Program-made: the position numbers and the translations under genes
NCBI GenBank assembly: GCA_965116165.1
Contig: OZ220484.1
Span: forward strand, 1,054,001 to 1,118,000
Direction of reading: 5' to 3'
From: Azophilus sp965116165
GTDB lineage: Bacteria; Pseudomonadota; Gammaproteobacteria; Pseudomonadales; Azotimanducaceae
DNA: 64,000 nucleotides
The notes under the pieces: model-generated
The model's database searches: none
The model's input: only the letters and a program-made list of their open reading frames with translations
What the model was told of the DNA's origin: nothing
Part shown: piece after piece, positions 1 through 15,000 of the stretch
How the letters are laid out: every line of letters starts with the position of its first letter
Position numbering within the stretch: position 1 is the first letter of the stretch

Positions 1-3000
1 CGTCGCCGTGTCGCCGCCCTCCGCCGTCACCGTGTACTTGAACGTCACCTCGGCCGAAGGCGCCGGATCCGCCGTCACCGTGAACGTGAAGGTCCCGTCC
101 TCCGCCGCCGACACGTCCGCGATGCTCAGCGACACCGTCGGCGTTGTTGTCGCCGCCGTCACCGTGATCGCTACCGTCCCGGTGTCCTCGTTGCCGTTGC
201 CGTCCGAGGCCGTCACCGTCATCGTGTACGTGCCCGGCGCCGTCGTCGTGAACGTCAGTTGATCCTCGTCCAGCGCCGTGCCGTTCGGGAGCGGCGGCGT
301 TGTCTCGCCCGCCTTGCGCGTCCACTCGTACGTCACCGTGTCGCCGTCGCCGTCCGTCGCCGACGCCGTGATGTCCACGTCCTCGCCCGCCGTCACCGCC
401 TGGGCCGTCAGCGCCGCCAGCACCGGCGAAGCGTCGTCGTCCGTGATCGTGCCGCTCGCCGTCGCCGGGTCCGGCAGGGTCGCGCCAACCGCATTGCTCA
501 GCTTCAGCACCACCGTCTCGTCCGCCTCGTCCAGCTCGTCGCCGGTCACCGCCACAGTCACCGTCTTTGCCAGGGCCGCCCCAGTGCTGCCCGCGGCAAA
601 GGTCAGCGTGCCACCCGCCAGGGCCGTGAAGTCCGCCCCCGAGGTCGCCGTCGAAGTGCTGTCCACCGCGTAGTCCACCGTCACCCGCCGACCGCTGGTC
701 GCGCCCAGCGTCACCGTGAACACCATGTTCGTGCTACCCGAATCGCCCTCCGCAACCGCCGCCGGCGCCGCGATCGACAGGGCCGGCGGATCGTCGTTGT
801 CGGTGATCGTGCCCGTCGCCGTCGCGTCCGAGAGCGTCACCCCGGACGACGGATCGGACAGCGTCACCGTGAACGTCTCGTCCGATTCGTCGAGGGCGTC
901 GTCCGTCACCGACACCGTGATCGTCGTGCTGCTCGCGTTCGCCGCGATCGTCCCCGCCGCCGCCGCCGTCACCGCCGTGAAGTCCGTGTCCGCCGTCGCC
1001 GTGTCGCCGCTCTCCGCGGTCGCCGTGTACTTGAACGTCACCTCCGAAGCAGGCGCCGGAGCCGCCGTCACCGTGAACGCGAACGTGCCGTCCTCCGCCG
1101 CCGTCACGTCCGCGATGCTCAGCGACACCGTGCCGTCGTTCAGCGTGCTGTTGACCGTCTTGTCGGCGCCGAGCGCGTAGCCGGTCCCGTCGTTCAGCGT
1201 GATCGTGTAGCTCTCCGCGTCCTCCGCATCCGAGTCGGCACTGGTCGGGATCGTCACCGTGCCCGTCGTGCTGGCGGTGTTGCCGAACGACGCGGTGAAG
1301 TCCCGCGGCCCCAGCGCGCCCGGAATGTCGTCCACGTCGAAACCGCTCGGACCAAAGGCCGAAAGCGTCAGGCTCACCGTCAGATCGCCCGTCAGCGCGC
1401 GGTCCGATGTCACCGTCAGACTGATCGCCGTCCCCTCCGTCACCTCCACCGGATTCTTCAATAGCTGCAGCGTCGGCGTCGTGTCCGTCACCGTCACCGA
1501 CACATCCTCGATGCCCAGCGACGAGCCGTAGTTCGTGTCGCTGCTGGACGCGGCATGCGTCAGCGTCGCGGTGTCCTCCGCCGTGTCCTCGTCGTCCCCG
1601 GCGCTCACCGTCACGGTCTGCGCCGTGCCGAAGTTCGACGGCGTGAACGTCAGCGGCGAACCCGTCACCTTCACCTCGCCCGATTCGCCGCCCACTGTCA
1701 CCGTCACGTTCGCCGACGGCGCCGTATCCAGCTTCACCGTGTACTCGCCGCTGCCGCCTTCGTCGATCCTCAGCCAGGTCGGCGAGATCGTCACGCCGTG
1801 GGAACGCGCCTCCGTCACCGTCACCGTAATCGTCCCCGCGGGATCGAGCAGCGCGAGCGCCGGGAAGCGGACGGCGTGGTCGATGGCGGCGCTGCCGGCG
1901 GCAACGCCCGTGATCGTCACCGGCTGCGCGGTCCGGGCGTCGGCCCGGGTGAACGTCAGCGAGGACGGGCTTGTCCGCACACCGCTGCCGCTCGTCAGCG
2001 TCACCTCCGCCGTCCGGTCCAGGTACGGCAGCGCCGCGGCGCTCAGCCTCACGCCGTAGGTGATGCTGGCGCCCTGCGCCACGCCGGCGTTCCAGGCAAC
2101 GCTGGCGCTGCCCGTCCTCGTGATCCCGCCGCCGCTGAATTCAAGACCGAGGTTGTCGGTGTTGACGACGCTCACCTCCGCCAGCTCCGACCACGGACCG
2201 AAGGTTTCCTCCTCGCCTCCGCCAAACTCGGGCCGGATCGGGACGGTTGTCACCGCCCGGACCTGATACTGACCCACGCCCCCGTGCAACGTGGTCCTCT
2301 TGTTCAGGGTGACGGATCGGGTCGACGCCGTGCTGTTCCTGACATCGAACGGGTTCCAGCCGCGCCAGCTCCGCTCCTTGTTCTTGAACCGGTACTGCCA
2401 CTTGTCGATCTCGGAGTCGGTCCGGGCGGTCCACCGCAGCGTGATCGCGTCCTCAACCGCCGTGATGCGCAGCGAGGTCGGCCTGGCGATGCCCTCGTCG
2501 TCGTCGCCGATCGTTCCGGTCGCGGTGGCGTCCGTGATCGTCACGCCGGACGATGGCTCGGACAGCGTCACCGTGAACGTCTCGTCGCCCTCGACCTCGG
2601 TGTCCTGGAGGAGCGACACGATGATCGTCGTGCTCGTCGCGTTCGCCGCGATCGTCGCCGTTGCCGCCGTCGTCACCGCCGTGAAGTCCGAGCCCGCGGT
2701 CGCGGTGTCGCCGCTCTCCGCCGTCACCGTGTACTTGAACGTGATCGACGAGGACGGCGCCGGATCCGCGATCACCGTGAACGACATCGTTTCGCCCTCC
2801 GGCGCCGTCTTGTCCTCAACGATCAGCGCGACCGTACCGGTGCCCAGGGCCGGCGTGCCGTCGTTCAGCGTGCCGTCGGCCGTGTTGTTGTCCTCGTCGA
2901 CCGCGTAGCCGGCGCCCTCGTTCAGGGTGATCCGGTAGGTCTCCTGGCCCTCCGTGCTGTAATCCGTGCGGGTCGGGATCGTCACCGTGCCTGTTGTGCT

Positions 3001-6000
3001 CAAGGCGGCGCCGAAGGACGCGATGAAGTTGCGCGGACCCAGGGCGCCCCGAATGTCGTCCGCGTCGAAACCGCTCGTGTCACGGTCCTCAAGCGTCAGG
3101 CTCACCGCCAGACCGCCCGCCAGCGCCTTGTCCGACGTCACCTTCAGACTGATCGCCGCCCCCTCGATCACCGCCGCCGGAACGTGAGACAGGGACAGCG
3201 TCGGCGTCGTGTCCGTCACCGTCACCGATACGGACGGGGCCGCGCTCACACTGCCGTAGCCGGTCACGGCATGACTCACCGCGACGCTCTCGTCGCCGGT
3301 GTCGCCATCCGGCACCGCCGTGACCGTCACCGTCCGGGGCCTGTTCCAGTTGAAGCGGGTAAAGGTCAGCGGATCGGACACCGTCGCCGCTCCGGTGTCG
3401 CTGCTGCCCGGCGTGACCGTCACATCGCCCGCCGGCCGGGAGTCCAGCACCACGGTGTAGTTGGCGGTGCTGCTTTCCGTCACCGTCAGCTCGGAGACGG
3501 AAACCGTCACGCCGGGCGCCGGATCGTCGTCGTCCGTGATCGTGCCGCTCGCCGTCGCCGTGCCGATGCTGGCGTTGGTCGCGTTCGACAGCTTCAGCAC
3601 CACCGTCTCGTCGTCCTCGTCCAGCTCGTCGCCCGTCACCGACACCGCGATCGTCTTGCTGGTGTCGCCCGCCGCGAACGTCAGCGTGCCGGCGCCGCCC
3701 GTGAAGTCGGTGCTCGCCGTTGCCGTCGAACTCGTATCCACCGCGTAGTCCACGGTCACCGCACGGCCGCTGGCCGCATCCAGCGTGACCGTGAAGATCA
3801 TGTCCGTGCTGCCCGAATCGCCCTCCGTCACCGCCGCCGGATCCGCGATGGCCAGGGCCGGCGGATCGTCGTCGTCCTCGATCGTGCCCGTTGCGGTGGC
3901 GTCAGAGAGCGTCACCCCGGAGGACGGCTCCGACAGCTTCACCGTGAAGGTCTCGTCGGCCTCGTCCAGGGCGTCGTCGGTCACCGAGACCGTGATCGTC
4001 GTGCTGCTCGCGTTCGCAGCGATGGTCGCCGCGGTGGCCGTCGTCACTGCCGTGAAGTCCGTGTCCGCCGTCGCCGTGTCGCCGCTCTCCGCCGTCACCG
4101 TGTACTTGAACGTCACCTCCGAAGACGGCGCCGGATCCGCCGTCACCGTGAATGTGAACGTCCCGTCCTCCGCCGCCGTCACGTCCGCGATGCTCAGCGC
4201 GGGGGACTGCGGCGGGTCGTTCAGCGTGCCGTCGGCCGTCTTGTCGGTGCCGAGCGCGTAGCCGGTCCCGTCGTTCAGCGTGATCGTGTAGGTCTCCGCG
4301 CCCTCCGTATCCGAGTCCGCGCTGGTCGGGATCGTCACCGTGCCCGTCGTGCTGGCGCTGACGCCAAACGAAGCAGTGAAGTTGCGCGGACCGAGCGTGC
4401 CCGGGATGTCGTCCGCGTCGAAACCACTCGAACCCCGATCCGAAAGCGTCAGGCTCACCGTCAGATCGCCCGTCAGCGCGCGGTCCGACGTCACCGACAG
4501 GCTGATCGCCGTCCCCTCCGTCACCGCCGCCGGATCCGTCGAAAGCTGCAAGGTCGGCGTCGTGTCGGTCACCGTTACCGTGACGTCGTCGATGCCCAGT
4601 GACGAGCCGTAGTCCGTGTCGGTGCTGGCCGCCGCATGCGTCAGCGTCGCCGTGTCGTCCGTCGTGTCCTCGTCGGCCCCGGCGTTCACCGTCACCGTCT
4701 GCGCCGTGCCGTAGTTCGACGGCGTGAACGTCAGCGAGGACGGGTCCACCGTCACCTCGCCCGATTCGCCGCCCACTGTCACCGTCACGTTCGCCGACGG
4801 CGCCGTGTCCAGCTTCACCGTGTACTCGCCGCTGCCGTCTTCCTCGACCGTCAGCTCGGTCGGCGAGATCGTCACGCCGGGGGCGGGGGCCGCGCCGACC
4901 GTCACCGCCACCGTGCCGGCGTTCGAAATCGCATCCGCCGCGGCGCCGGTGAGACGGAAGGCATGGCCGATGGTGGCGCTGCCGGCCTTGACGCCAGTCA
5001 CCGTCACGTCCTGCGCCACGTTGTAGTTCTGCGCCGTGAAGGTCAGGCTGGGCGGATTGACCGTCGCCGTCGCCGTGTCCGAACTCGTGATCCTGAGCGT
5101 GCCCGCAAACGCCTCGGTCAGGGCCACCGTGTAGGTCTTGCTGGAACCCGGCGCCACCGCCACCGGCGCACCGGTCAGTGTCAGCGCCGCCAACTCGCTG
5201 TTCTGCAGCGTAACTTCCCGAACGTTCGACCAGGGACCAACCAAAACGCCGCCGACCGAGGCCCGCACCCGCCACTCGACCGTCGCGCCATCCGGGTAAT
5301 CGCTCACCACGGTGACCGCCATGGTGCGCCGGGTGTTGCCTCCGCCCACACTGGGGCTGGCGTTCGAGTAGTCGTCCCAGTCGCTGTCGCCGGCGCCCTT
5401 CAGCCGGTGCTCCGCCTCCCAGTAGATCCGCGAAGCGCCGCCGGGGTCGCCGATGAAATCGCCCGGATCCGTGCCGGAATGCGTCCAGGTGAGCGTGACC
5501 ACGGCGGCGCTCGACGAAGTGGCGCCGGTCAGTACCGGCGGCGTCACGGCCGCTACCACCGTGATCGTCACCTCCTCGGTGTCCGTGTTGCCGTTGCCGT
5601 CCGAGGCCGTCACCGTGTACGTATAGGCGCCGAGCGCGGGCGGCGTGAACGTCAGGCGCGCCACATTCTCCGCCGTGCCGTCCGGCAGCGACGGCGTCGT
5701 CTCGCCCGCCTTGCGCGTCCAGGCGTAGGTCACCGTGTCCCCGTCCTCGTCCGTGGCGGATGCCGTGATGTCCACGGCCTCGCCCAGCGTGATCCTCTGG
5801 TCCTTGATCTCCTTCAGTACCGGAGAGTGGTCGTCGTCGGTGATCGTGCCCGTTGCGGTGGCGTCGCCCAGGAGCACGCCGGCGGACTGCCCCGACAGCG
5901 TCACCGTGAAGGTCTCGTTGTCCTCGTCGAGGGCGTCGTCCGTCACCGTCACCGTGATCGTCGCCGTGGTCGCGCTCGCCGCGATGGTCAACTCGGTCGC

Positions 6001-9000
6001 CGTCGCCACCTCCGTGAAGTCCGTGTCCGCCGTCGCCGTGTTGCCGGTCTCCGCCGTCACCGTGTAGCTGAACGTGATCGGCGCGGCCGGGGCCGGGTCC
6101 GCTGTCACCGTGAACGACATCGTGCCCGCGTTCTCCAGCGCCGTCACGTCCGCGATGCTCAGCGAAACAGGCTTCTTCGGCGTCGCCGTCACTTCGGTCG
6201 AGGCCGCGCCGTCGCCCGCCCCGTTCACCGCGCGCACCTTGAAGCCATAGAGCGTGTCGTTGGTCAGACCCGTCACCGTATGGCTCGTGGTCTCGGCGTC
6301 CGAATTGGAGATCGCCGTCCAGGCGCCGTAGCTGCCGGCGGCGCCTTCCTTCTGCTGGAACTCCCAGCCGGTGATGCTGGCATTGACCGGATCGGTCCAC
6401 GACAGCTCCACCTGCGCGTCGCCCGCTGTCGCCGTCAGGCCCGCCGGCGCGGCGGGTGTGGCGACCACCGTCACCGCCACCGTGCCGGCGTTCGGAATCG
6501 CATCCGCCGCGGCGCCGGTGAGACGGAAGGCGTGGCCGATGGTGGCGCTGCCGGCCTTGACGCCGGTCACCGTCACGTCCTGCGCCACGTTGTAGTTCTG
6601 CGCCGTGAAGGTCAGGCTGGGCGGATTGACCGTCGCCGTCGCCGTGTCCGAACTCGTGATCCTGAGCGTGCCCGCAAACGCCTCGGTCAGGGCCACCGTG
6701 TAGGTCTTGCTGGAACCCGGCGCCACCGCCACCGGCGCACCGGTCAGTGTCAGCGCCGCCAACTCGCTGTTCTGCAGCGTAACTTCCCGAACGTTCGACC
6801 AGGGACCATGCGAACCGCCGCCGATCGAGGCCCGCACCCGCCATTCGACCGTCGCGCCGTGCGGGTAATCGCTCACCACGGTGACCGCCATGGTGCGCCG
6901 GGTGTTGCCTCCGCCCACACTGGGGCTGGGGTTCGAGTAGTCGTCCCAATCGCTGTCGCCGGCGCCCTTCAGCCGGTGCTCCGCCTCCCAGTAGATCTGC
7001 GGAGCGCCGCCGGGGTCGCCGATGAAATCGCCCGGGGCCGTGCCGGAATGCGTCCAGGTGAGCGTGACCACGGCGGCGCTCGACGAAGTGGCGCCGGTCA
7101 GTACCGGCGGCAGCGCACCGTTCGGCGTCTCCGTGACCTCGGCGGAGGCCGCGCCGTCGCCCGCCAGATTCACCGCGCGCACCTTGAAGCCATAGAGCGT
7201 GCCGTTGGTCAGACCCGTCACCGTGTGTCTCGTGGTCTCGGCGTCGGAATTGGAGATCGCCGTCCAGGCGCCGTAGCTGCCGGCGGCGCCTTCCTTCTGC
7301 TGGAACTCCCAGCCGGTGATGCTGGCATTGACCGGATCGGTCCACGACAGCTCCACCTGCGCGTCGCCCGCTGTCGCCGTCAGGCCCGCCGGCGCGGCGG
7401 GTGTGGCGACCACCGTCACCGCCACCGTGCCGGCGTTCGGAATCGCATCCGCCGCGGCGCCGGTGAGACGGAAGGCGTGGCCGATGGTGGCGCTGCCGGC
7501 CTTGACGCCGGTCACCGTCACGTCCTGCGCCACGTTGTAGTTCTGCGCCGTGAAGGTCAGGCTGGGCGGATTGACCGTCGCCGTCGCCGTGTCCGAACTC
7601 GTGATCCTGAGCGTGCCCGGATACCTCGCCGTCAATCCCACCGTGTAAGTGGCGGTGGAACCGGCCGCCACCGTCACGGGCACCCTTTTCAGCGTGAGCG
7701 CCGCGCCCGACTTGGTGTTCTTGAGCGTGACCGTGCGGATGTTCGACCAGGGACCATACACTTTTATGTTGCCCGAGTTATAGGCCACCGCCCGAATCCG
7801 CACCTCCATTGATGAGCCGTCCGGATAAATGTCGACAAACCCGAACTTCCCGCTGCGGTTGGTGATGCCCTGAATAATGCTCGTGTTCCAGCCACTGACC
7901 CCCTTCAGCCGGTAACCCGCTTGCCATTCATGGAAAGTGACGCCGTTTCCGACGAAGTCGCCGACCCTCGTACCGGCATGAGTCCAGGTCAGGTCGATAA
8001 ACTGGCTCGTCGTCGAGGTGGCGACGGTCAGCACCGGCACCTCCACGCTGGCCACCGTGATCGTCACCTCTTCGGTGTCGGTGTTGCCGTGCGGGTCGCT
8101 CGCCGTCACCGTCATCGTGTAGGTGCCGACCTCAGGCGTGAACGTCAGACGCGCCGCGTTCAGATCCGTGCCGTTCGGGATTGCCGGCGTCTCGCCCGCC
8201 TTGCGCGTCCAGGCGTAGGTCACCGTGTCCCCGTCCTCGTCCGTGGCGGACGCGGTGATGTCGATGTCATCGCCCGGCCTGACCGTCCGGTCCGCAATCT
8301 CCGTCAGCACCGGAGAGGCGTCGTCGTCGGCGATCGTCACCGTCGTCGCGAGGTTGCCGGGCGCGAAGCCGGCCGGCAGGGAGGCTCCCTCCGGCAGGGC
8401 GACGGTGACTGTGAAGGTCTCGTCGTCCTCGTCGAGGTCGTCGTCCGTGATCGGGATCGCGATGTCCTTCGTCGTCTCGGCGCTCGAGAACGTCACCGAC
8501 GTCACGGCGTCGTTCTCGTAGTCGCCGTTCGCCGGATCGGCCGCGCCGGTGGCGCTGGCGCCGCCGTAGGTCACGTTGAAGGTCACGTCCTCGCCGAACG
8601 CGGCCGCCGTCGTCAACGTCACCGTGGCGTTCGCGTCCGTGCCCTCGGTCACCGACAGCGCCGCCGGCGCCGAGACCACGTGCGCCCGGACCACCGTGAG
8701 GGCCACCGTCGCGGTGTCGGTGTTGCCGTACGGGTCGCTCGCCGTCACCGTCATCGTGTAGGCGCCGGTCTCGGTCGGAGTGAAGAGGAGCCGGGCCTGA
8801 TTCAGGTTCGTGCCGTCCGGCAGCGGCGGCGTGGTCTCGCCGGCCTTGCGCGTCCAGACGTAGGTGATGGTGTCGCCGTCCTCGTCCGTCGCCTCGGCCG
8901 AGAGATCCACCGCCTGGCCCACCCGGGTCGTTCCGGTGGGTGGATAGTCGGGCAGCACCGGCGAGTGGTCGTTGTCGACGATCGTCACCGTCGTCGTGAG

Positions 9001-12000
9001 GTTGCCGGGCGCGAAACCGGCCGGCAGGGCGCTGCCCTCCGCCAGCGCGATGGTGACCGTGAAGGTCTCGTCGTCCTCGTCGAGCCCGTCGTCGTTGAGC
9101 GGGATCGCGATGGTCTTCGTGGTGTCGGCGCCCGAGAACGTCACCGACGTCACGGCGTCGTTGTCGTAGTCGCCGTCCGCCGCATTGGTCGCTCCGGTGG
9201 CGCTGGCGCCGCCATAGCTCACGTCGAAGGTCACGTCCTCGCCGAACGCCTCCTCGGTGGTCACCGTCACCGTGGCGTTCGTGTCCGTGCCCTCGGTGAC
9301 GGACAGCGCCGCCGGCACGGACACCGCGGCCTTGCCGACCACGGTGATGACCACTTCCCCGGTGTCCGTGTTGCCGTGCTTGTTGCCGTTGCTGTCGCCG
9401 TCGCTCGCCGTCACCGTCATCGTGTAGACGCCGGCCTCGGTCGGGGTGAAGCTGAGCCGGGCCTGGCCCAGGTCCGGGCTGCCCGGCAGCGGCGGCGTGG
9501 TCTCGCCGTCCTTGCGCGTCCAGGCGTAGGTGATCGTGTCGCCGGCGTCGGCGTCCGTCGCCGTGGCGGTGATGTCCACGGTCCGGCCGATCCTGAGCGT
9601 GAGGTTGTCGATATCGGCCAGCACCGGCGAGGCGTCGTTGTCGGTGATCGTGCCCGTCGCCGCGGCGTCGCCGGGCTGGACGTTGGAGGACGGCTCCGAC
9701 AGCGTCACGGTGAAGGTCTCGTCGTCCTCGTCGAGCTTGTCGTCCGCCACCGTCACCGTGAACGTGAAGGTGGTGTCGCCCGCCGAAATGGTGGCCGCGG
9801 TCGCCGCCACCTCGGTGAAGTCCGTGTCCGCCGTCGCCGTGTCGTCGTTCTCCGCGGTCACTGCGTACTTGAAGGTCACGTCCGCCGGCGCCGCCGGATC
9901 CAGCGTCACCGTGAAGGTGAACGTGCCGTCCTCGGCCGCCGTCACATCCGCCACGCTCAGACTCGGCCGCCCCGCGGTCGCGGTCGCCTCGTCCGACTCG
10001 GCGCCGTTGCCGACGGCGCTCACGGCGCGGACCTTGAAGCCGTACCGCGTGCCGTCCGTCAGGCCCGTCACCGTGTGGCTGGTGGTCTCAGCGTCGGAAC
10101 CGGAAATGGCCGTGAAGCCGCCATAGCTGCCGTCGCCCGTCTTCTGCGCGAACTCCCAGCCGGTGATGTCGGGATTCTCCGGGTCGTCCCAGCGCAGCAT
10201 GACCTGGCCATTGCCCGCGATGGCGCGCAAGTTCGCCGGTTTCAGGGGCGGGTCGTTCTCCGCCAGCGTCACCGTCACCGAGGCGATGTCCACGCGGTCG
10301 TAGCCGCCGCCGCGGGCGCTGTGGGTCAGGGTCTGCGCGGCATCGGTCTGCGCGTCGCCGTCCTCGGCCAGGGTCACCGTGACCGTCTGCGCTTCCATCC
10401 AGTTCGTGCCGGTGAAGGTGAGGGTCGCCGGCGCCGCGCTCAGCTCGCCGGACGCGCCGGCCACGGTGATCACCACCTGGCGGCCCAGGGGCGAGGTGTT
10501 CAGTTTCACCGTGTACTCGCCGCTGCCGCCTTCCTCCACGGTCAGGCTGGAGGTCGAGACGGTCACGCCGGGATCCGCCGGGCCGGCGAGCGCCTCGTCC
10601 GAAGCGGGCCCGACGCCGGCATTGCTGACAGCACGCACCTGGAAGCGGTGGATCTGGCCGGACGGCAAGCGCCCTACTTCGTGCCGCGTGGTGGTCGCGC
10701 CGGAACCGCGGATGTCCAGCCAGTTCGAGTTCGCATCCTGGAACTCCTCTGTCTCCGGCAAGAACCGGACCTGCCAGCGCGTGATGCTGCTGTCCTTCGG
10801 GTCGTCCCAGGTCAGGATCACGCTGCGGTGGTCCGGCGTCGCCCGGAAGCCCGACGGCGGCGCCGGCAAGGCGACCGGCGTCGCCGTGACCTCGGAAGAC
10901 TCGGCGCCGTTGCCGGTCGCGTTCACCGCGCGCACCTTGAAGGCGTAGATGGTGTCGTTGGTCAGACCGGTGACCCTGTGGCTGGTGGTGGAGGCGTCGG
11001 AACCGGGGATGGGCGCCCACGGGCCGTAGCTGACGCTGGCGCCTTCCTTGCCCTGGAATTCCCAGCGGGTGATGCCGGGGTTGTTCGGGTTGTCCCAGCG
11101 CAGCAGCACCTGACGGTTGCTGGCGATGGCGCGGACTCCGGTCGGCGCCGCGGGCACGACGGCCGGCAGCGTCACCGTCACCTCGTCCGATGCGGGGCCG
11201 GCGCCGGCCTCATTCAACTCGCGCACCCTGAAGCTGTAGGTAGCGCCGTTGGTCAGGCCCGTGACCACATGGTGCGCCTCGTACTTAAAACGTCCCAGAT
11301 CTACTAGGCGGATGTCGACCCGCTTCCAGGCACCGTAGCTGCCGCTTGCGCCTTGCTTGCGCTGGAGTTCGTACTTGCGCTCATTCGGAGGGGCGATAAT
11401 GGGATGATCCCAGGCGAGAGCCACCTGCGCGTTGCCAGCGGTTGCTTTCAGCGCCGCCGGCTTCCGGGGCAAGGGCGGAAGCGGCGTCACGGTCAGTTCG
11501 GCGGCCTCTCCGGGGCCGGCGGCATTCACTGCGCGCAACTGGTAGGTGTAAACGACGCCGTTTTCGGCGGTGAGCGGCCCCAATTTCGTTGTTGCGGCGC
11601 CGCCCGGGATCGGCGCCCACGGTTGCTGGTAGTCTTCACTGTCCTTCCTGAACCGCACTTCCCAACGAAGGATGCCGGAGTTGCCCGGGGCAGCATCCCA
11701 GAACAGCTCTAGCTGCGCGTCGCCTGGGGTCGCCCTGAAGCCAGTGGGCGCGGCGGGAACCGCGCCCGGCGTCACCGTCGCCTCGGCCGATTCGGCGCCG
11801 TTGCCGCGGGGGCTCACCGCGCGCACCTTGAAGCCGTACTCCGTGCCGTTGGTCAGGCCCGTCACCGTGTGGCTGGTGGTGGCGGCGCCGGAACCCGGGA
11901 TGGCCGTCCAGGCGCCGTAGCTGCCGCCCGAGCCTTCCTTCTGCTGGAACTCCCAGCGCGTGATGTCGGAATTCCCCAGGTCGTCCCAGGTGAGGAGCGC

Positions 12001-15000
12001 CTGCCCGTTGCGCGCCTCGGCGGCGAGGCCCGTCGGCGCGGCGGGCGCCACCTCGTCGTCGACGATGGTGATGGTGGCCGAGTCCCCGGTCCAGCCATCG
12101 ACGCCGGGCACGACATTCAGCACGAGGGTCTCGTTCGGCTCGATCGCCCGGTCGCCTCGGACAGCGACTTGATGCACGGCAACGTCCTGGCCTGCGGACA
12201 CAAGAACACGGGCGCCCCGCGGCCAGCACATGTCCGCATCCATCGGGTTCGGCGCCGAGCAACTGGTCGCGACCGGCGCGCTCGCCGTTGCCGTCGAGGT
12301 TCCATCGACCTCGAAGGCGAGGCCGAGCCCGCCAGCGGGCGCCGGCTCACCGAGAACGAGACGGATCAGGACAGGTGTCGTGCCGGCCTGTCCTTCTTCA
12401 ATTTGTGCGTCGGAGACGAACAGGGTGACGTTCTTGCCGAGCCGGCGCGGCAGCGCGCTGATCTCGTCGGAGCTGACGCCCTCGGCGTCTTCCTTCTCCC
12501 CCCTGAGGGACTCCCGGAGCTGGGCGACGGCGCGGAGCTTGAAACTGTAGAAGACGCCGTTGGTCAGACCCGTGACCGTGTGGCTGGTGGTCGCGGCGGC
12601 GGAATCGGGGATGGGCGTCCACGCGCCGAAGCTGGCGCCGCGCACGGCCTGCTGGAACTCCCAGCCGCTGATGTCGGGATTCTGCGGGTCGTTCCAGGAC
12701 AGCGTCACCTGGCTGTCGCCCGCCGTCGCGCTGAAGTTCACGGGCTTCCCGGGCGGATCATGTTCCAGCACGGCCACCGTGAGCGCACCGGTCACCGAGC
12801 CGTAATCGCCGCCGGACGCGCTGTGGGTCAGTGTCACCGCAGGATCCGTCTTCGCGTCGTCGTCCTCGGCCGCGAGGACAACCACCTGCTGCGCGGCGCT
12901 CCAGTTGAGGGCAGTGAAGGTCAGCGACCCCGACTGCACCGTCACGTCGCCCGGCCCCGGCGTGATGGTCACCGTCACATCGGCGGTCGGCTCGGACGTC
13001 AGCGCCACCATGTAGTCGCCCGACCCGTCCTCGATGACCTCCAGCTGGCTGATCTCCTTGTCGCCATCCGAGAACGTCAGCCCAGCCGTATCGTTCTCGG
13101 TCACGGTCAACGCAACCGAGGCGGTGAGCGAGCCGTAGTCGCCGCCGGACGCGCTGTGGGTCAGCGTCACCGCGGGCAACGGCGCCGCGTCTTCATCGTC
13201 GACCGTCGCGACCGTCACCGCCTGCGGCGTCTGCCAGTCCGCGGCCGTGAACGTCAGCGTGGGCGGAGTCACCGTCACGCCGCTCGGGGCGCCGCTGATG
13301 GTGACCGTCACATCGGCGGTCGGCTCGGAGGTCAGCGCCACCGTCCAGGAGCCGGACTCGCCCTCCTCCAGCTCCAGATCGGACTCCGACAGGGCGAATC
13401 CGGCCGTTTCGTTCTCCGTCACGGTCACCACGACCGCGCGGATGGGCACCGAGTCCAGGCCTCCGCCGCTGGCGCTGTGGGTCAGTGTCACCGGTTCGGA
13501 AACCGCGTTGTCGTCCTCGGCCGCGGAGACCGTCACCGTCTGCGGCTGGTTCCAGTTCAGCAGCGAGAAGACCAGCGACGGCGGACTCACCGACACGCCG
13601 GCCGCAGCGCCGCCCACGGTCACCGTGACGTCGGCCGACGGCTCGGCATCAAGCACCACCGTATAGGTGCTGCTGCTACCTTCTTCTACCGTCAGCGCGG
13701 GTTGGGAGATCGTCACGCCGGTCGGCGTTTCAGTCACTTCTTCGGAAGCCCGACCGTCGCCGGCGGCGTTCACCGCCCGAATCTGAAACGTGTAGTCGAC
13801 CCCGGACGTCAGCCCGCTCGCCGAATGGAGGACGGTGTTCGCGCCGGAACCCGTAATACGGCCCCATTCGCCGTAACTGCCGGCGCCCTCCTTCCTCCGA
13901 ACATCCCATCCGGTCACCTTCTGTGCTGACGGCTGCTGGTTCCAGGTGAGCTGGATCGCAGCCTGAAAGGGCGCGGCCTTCAGCCCGGTTGGAGACCCTG
14001 GAGGACCGAGCCACAGAAGAGTTTCCGAGGACGGCGGGCCGGCGACGCCTTCCTCGGACGTGACGGCGAGGCCTTCGTTGACCGCGCGGACGCGCACATG
14101 GTAGCTGTTGCCCTCGGCAAGACTCACCCGCAAGGTGTCGTCCACGGTAAATGCGACACCGGAGTTTCGATAGTAATTCGTGGACAGGGTTTCCCAGACA
14201 CTCCCGCTCCAGTCCGGGCTGCTGGCGAGTTTCTTCTGAACCTGCGTCCGGCTGATGTCGCCGCAATTTGCCTTGGTGGGCCCCCAACGGAACGCGACCG
14301 TCGGACCCGGCCCACTGACACTGGCAATTCTCAAAGCGCAGGGAGCGGGCCGTGGCGTTGCGAACACGGAGGCCGACGGGGCGCCGAGACCATCGCTTGC
14401 CGCGCGGACCCTGAAGCCGTACCGCGTGCCGTTGGTCAGACCCGTCACCGTGTGGCTGGTGGTTGAGGCATTGCTCGCGGAGATCTTCTTCCAGTTCCCG
14501 GTTGTGCCCCCGCTGGTCTGCTCGTACTCCCAGCGCGTGACGCGCGAGTCGTTATGAGCGTCCCAGGACAAGGTGACCTGGCTGGTTCCCGGCGTCGCGG
14601 TGACGCCCTTCGGGGCAATGGGATAGCGCGACGGGGTCGCCCTCACCTCCAAAGCCGTATTAGGAATATGGGCGTGTACCTCAAACACGTACTCGACCCC
14701 ATTGGTGAGTCCGGTAATCGTCTGGGTGCGATGATGAGCCCCAATCAGGTTGTACTTTGAGTCGTAAATGGAGCCGATCCCACGAACGACGTTATACTCG
14801 TGATAAGGTTGGCCAGCTCTTACATACCTGAACCACCACCAGCTGGTGTTAGGTCGTGAGTGCGTCCAGGTCCAGGTCAGCGTAACCTGCCCATCGCCCG
14901 GGGTGGCCGTCAAGACCCCCCACGACGTGGCATGCGCCGCCTGGGGCGCAAGGCCCGCGCTCAGCGCGAACAGGAGAACGGCGGCCAGCGCCGGCGGGCG

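Noticed and set aside
259..14540. Very long rightward frames (for example 1555-4602, 4636-7812, 7921-11307) and a leftward frame at 3902-7345 in the adhesin region
   Set aside because: They translate to arginine- and histidine-rich nonsense. The frame carrying FN3 and Calx-beta domains is the leftward one running unbroken to position 1; the others are shadows kept open by GC-rich repeats.
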